Shown: piece by piece, positions 15,080-16,577 of the stretch
Position numbering within the stretch: position 1 is the first letter of the stretch
Layout: each line of letters opens with the position of its first letter
Assembly (NCBI GenBank): GCA_021850405.1
Contig: JAJZMA010000119.1
Span: 1-16,577 of the forward strand
Source of the DNA: a bacterium
Lineage (GTDB): Bacteria > Chloroflexota > Dormibacteria > Aeolococcales > Aeolococcaceae
Direction of reading: 5' to 3'
Length of the DNA stretch: 16,577 bases
The notes under the pieces: model-generated
The model's input: only the letters and a program-made list of their open reading frames with translations
The model's database searches: none
What the model was told of the DNA's origin: nothing
Made by a program: the position numbers and the translations under genes

Positions 15080-15781
15080 CTAGCACGTCACCAGCCGCCT
15101 TGCGGTGGCACCAGCAAATGCTGCTCCAAGAGTGGCAGCAGCCCGCCTTGAATCGGTGCAGTGAAAAGTCTTCATCCCAAGACCGGCTGCTGCGGCAAGG
15201 TTGCACGGGAGATCGTCCACAAAAAGACACTCCTTCGGCTCAACACCCAGCCGACTGGTGGCGACCAGGTAGGCACGTGGATCAGGCTTGCGCACACCAA
15301 CAGCGGATGAATCCACGACGGTGTCAAAAATCCTGTCCACGTGATCCCCAAGGACCCTTCTCCAGAGCGGGGGCGCCTCATGCCCGACATTGGTGAGCAG
15401 GGCAGTCCGGTAGCCACTCTGCCGAAGCTGGCCCACCAGCGCCACCATCTCCAGGCATGGATCAAATCCGGCAAACACCGTTGCGCGGGCAACAGGGGTC
15501 GGGATCAGTGGATTGCCAGCCTCTGCGTGCCTTTGGCACAACCCCTCGAAATAGTCGTCCAGTGATATCTCCCCCACCTCAACCCTGTGGATATCATGCT
15601 CAACAGTTGGAATGTGGTACCAGTCCGCAAACTCCTGCTGATAAAAGGCAACCAGGGATGCAAGCTCGGGAGGCAGGGAGGAATGCCGGTCGTCCCGCAC
15701 CGTCATGACGCCGCCAAAATCAAAGATGCAGGCGGAAACGCCACCGACCTCTGGAGCCTGATCCTCTCGTAACATCGACAT
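15080..15781 (-). CDS. HAD superfamily (subfamily IA) hydrolase
   Basis: This 233-aa haloacid dehalogenase-like enzyme is probably a phosphatase or related hydrolase. Motif I is CIFDFGGVM with nucleophile Asp21; Gly23 replaces the usual second Asp, as in the epoxide-hydrolase-N-terminal/YihX-like branch. Motif II is LLTN (Thr130), motif III is VRKPDPRAY (Lys165), and motif IV is CLFVDDLPCN (Asp189, Asp190). A helical cap lies at about 33-105. The frame extends 35 codons upstream, but that part is not domain-like, so ATG 15781 is preferred; a second ATG two codons later is also possible. There is no Shine-Dalgarno sequence. It is 65 nt upstream of the thioesterase-like gene on the same strand. 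The substrate is unknown. Confidence 0.9.
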   Translation of the reverse strand: MSMLREDQAPEVGGVSACIFDFGGVMTVRDDRHSSLPPELASLVAFYQQEFADWYHIPTVEHDIHRVEVGEISLDDYFEGLCQRHAEAGNPLIPTPVARATVFAGFDPCLEMVALVGQLRQSGYRTALLTNVGHEAPPLWRRVLGDHVDRIFDTVVDSSAVGVRKPDPRAYLVATSRLGVEPKECLFVDDLPCNLAAAAGLGMKTFHCTDSRRAAATLGAAFAGATARRLVTC

Positions 15782-15792
15782 AGTGAATCTCA

Positions 15793-15798
15793 ATATTA
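15793..15798 (-). promoter_or_regulatory. Candidate -10 element for the HAD hydrolase gene
   Basis: TAATAT on the minus strand (15798-15793) ends 11 nt before the preferred ATG, giving a predicted leader of about 5 nt. No -35 hexamer is visible, but a CRP-like palindrome lies at about the position where such activators replace the -35 contact. Confidence 0.28.
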
Positions 15799-15820
15799 CC
15801 GCAGTCCATGAGCAGAATTG

Positions 15821-15836
15821 GGTGATCTGCATCACA
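15821..15836. promoter_or_regulatory. CRP/FNR-family-like palindrome
   Basis: The minus strand reads TGTGATGCAGATCACC, close to the CRP consensus TGTGA-N6-TCACA with one mismatch at the last base. GTGAT and ATCAC form a perfect 5-bp dyad with a 4-nt centre. The centre lies about 42 nt upstream of the predicted HAD transcription start and about 76 nt before the flippase start codon. No regulator gene is in the window. Confidence 0.33.
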
Positions 15837-15904
15837 GCCACACAAAATCCAGCCAGGGCTGTCCGCCTCTGCCCAGGTTCACGCAAAGCTGGCGTTACTC
15901 CCTC

Positions 15905-16577
15905 ATGACAGCCCCCCGGACCGCCGGCAGGGAGGGATCCAGCCGGCCGGCGCTAAACACCGGGCTCCTGATAACCACGAGAGCCGTGCGACAGATACTG
16001 GTGCTTGCGGTCGTGATCATCGCGCAAAACAGCCTGGGAGAGACCCGCTACGGAGAGTATGCCACCCTGATCGTCCTCAGTCAGCTGGCCTCTGTTGCTG
16101 GAGATATTGGGCTGCAGGTCATCTACACGAGAGAAGCCTCAAGAGAGCGGGACAGGCTGGGAGAGTATCTCGCCATCGTGCTCGGAGCAAAAATCCCCCT
16201 GGCGCTCCTGGCCGGCCTGGTCCTTCTGGGCCTGATGTGGCTCTTTACCCCAACTCTGCTTTTCCTGGCCATCCCCGTCTACCTGCTGCTCATGGCAACG
16301 GCCGTCTCAAACCTGTTCCGGGCGCCGTTCTATGTTTTTGGGGAGCTGCGATTCGAAGCGCTGGCTATAGCGATGGAAACAGTCGTTCTCCTTGGGATCA
16401 CGATCCACGCAGCGCTCACCCATGCTCCGCTTGCAGTATTTATCTGGGCATACGTTGCAAGCTACTCGGTAACGATCATCTACGCAGGTCTGCTTTCCCA
16501 CTTCCGCTACGCGCCGATCCGAATCCGCTGGGACATGGCTGCATCAGGCAAGCTCATACGGAGCGGGGCCCCTTTCG
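15905..16577 (+). CDS. Polysaccharide/oligosaccharide flippase, N-terminal part (cut by window edge)
   Basis: An open frame of 224 codons runs from ATG 15905 off the right edge. The product starts with a basic, disordered stretch (1-20), then hydrophobic segments at about 31-41, 55-68, 87-112 and 116-135, and further ones to residue 200. The early pattern LGETRYGEYATLIVLSQLAS and GDIGLQVIYTREASRER (about 44-82) is typical of the Wzx-like MOP flippases that move lipid-linked sugars across the membrane. Roughly half of a usual 400-500 residue protein is visible. It is divergent from the HAD gene. No ribosome-binding site is seen, so the start is moderately certain. It may begin an exopolysaccharide or glycan locus outside the window. 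Confidence 0.85.
   Translation, partial: MTAPRTAGREGSSRPALNTGLLITTRAVRQILVLAVVIIAQNSLGETRYGEYATLIVLSQLASVAGDIGLQVIYTREASRERDRLGEYLAIVLGAKIPLALLAGLVLLGLMWLFTPTLLFLAIPVYLLLMATAVSNLFRAPFYVFGELRFEALAIAMETVVLLGITIHAALTHAPLAVFIWAYVASYSVTIIYAGLLSHFRYAPIRIRWDMAASGKLIRSGAPF

Noticed and set aside
15782..15886. N-terminal extension of the HAD protein by 35 codons
   Set aside because: The extension is not HAD-like, would cross the promoter-like element and CRP-like site, and has no ribosome-binding site.
1..16577. Search for CRISPR arrays, insertion sequences, tRNA or rRNA genes, and toxin-antitoxin pairs
   Set aside because: No regularly spaced repeats, transposase motifs, tRNA-like cloverleaf or paired small toxin/antitoxin genes were seen by eye on either strand.

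Overview
The window looks like chromosomal DNA from a bacterium of moderately high GC content. No rRNA, tRNA, transposase, phage gene or CRISPR array was recognised. A coproheme decarboxylase (HemQ), a fused str/S10 ribosomal cluster, and signs of leaderless transcription at some genes suggest a monoderm-type lineage. Chloroflexota is my best guess, but it rests on general resemblance rather than any search.

Region 1 (1-6390, minus strand) is translation machinery. Read in the direction of transcription it runs rpsL, rpsG, fusA, tuf, rpsJ, rplC, rplD, rplW and rplB, with rplB cut by the left edge. The str operon therefore passes straight into the S10 operon. Spacing is tight and two junctions overlap as GTGA (rpsJ/rplC, rplD/rplW). 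A candidate extended -10 promoter with a short leader lies ahead of rpsL.

Region 2 (6391-7322) holds the intergenic region and a divergent plus-strand gene of unknown function. Its protein appears to contain two winged-helix domains.

Region 3 (7513-11758, minus strand) is a co-oriented metabolic set. In order of transcription it comprises a degenerate receiver-domain protein overlapping an M20 amidohydrolase, a hot-dog acyl-CoA thioesterase, HemQ, and an aldo/keto reductase. The gaps between the last four (about 50-200 nt), and a promoter-like element at hemQ, suggest several transcription units rather than one operon.

Region 4 (11889-15781) has mixed orientation: a 3-hydroxyacyl-CoA dehydrogenase (+), a small beta-rich unknown (-), a YtxH-like envelope protein (+), a four-helix membrane protein (-), a double hot-dog thioesterase-like protein (-) and a HAD-IA hydrolase (-). 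Two thioesterase-type proteins plus the dehydrogenase point to acyl-CoA metabolism.

Region 5 (15782-16577) is a divergent intergenic region with a CRP-like palindrome, followed by the start of a polysaccharide flippase gene that runs off the right edge. I see no clear new defence or mobile system. The most interesting leads are the two-winged-helix gene facing the str operon, the leaderless-type promoters, and the CRP-like site.
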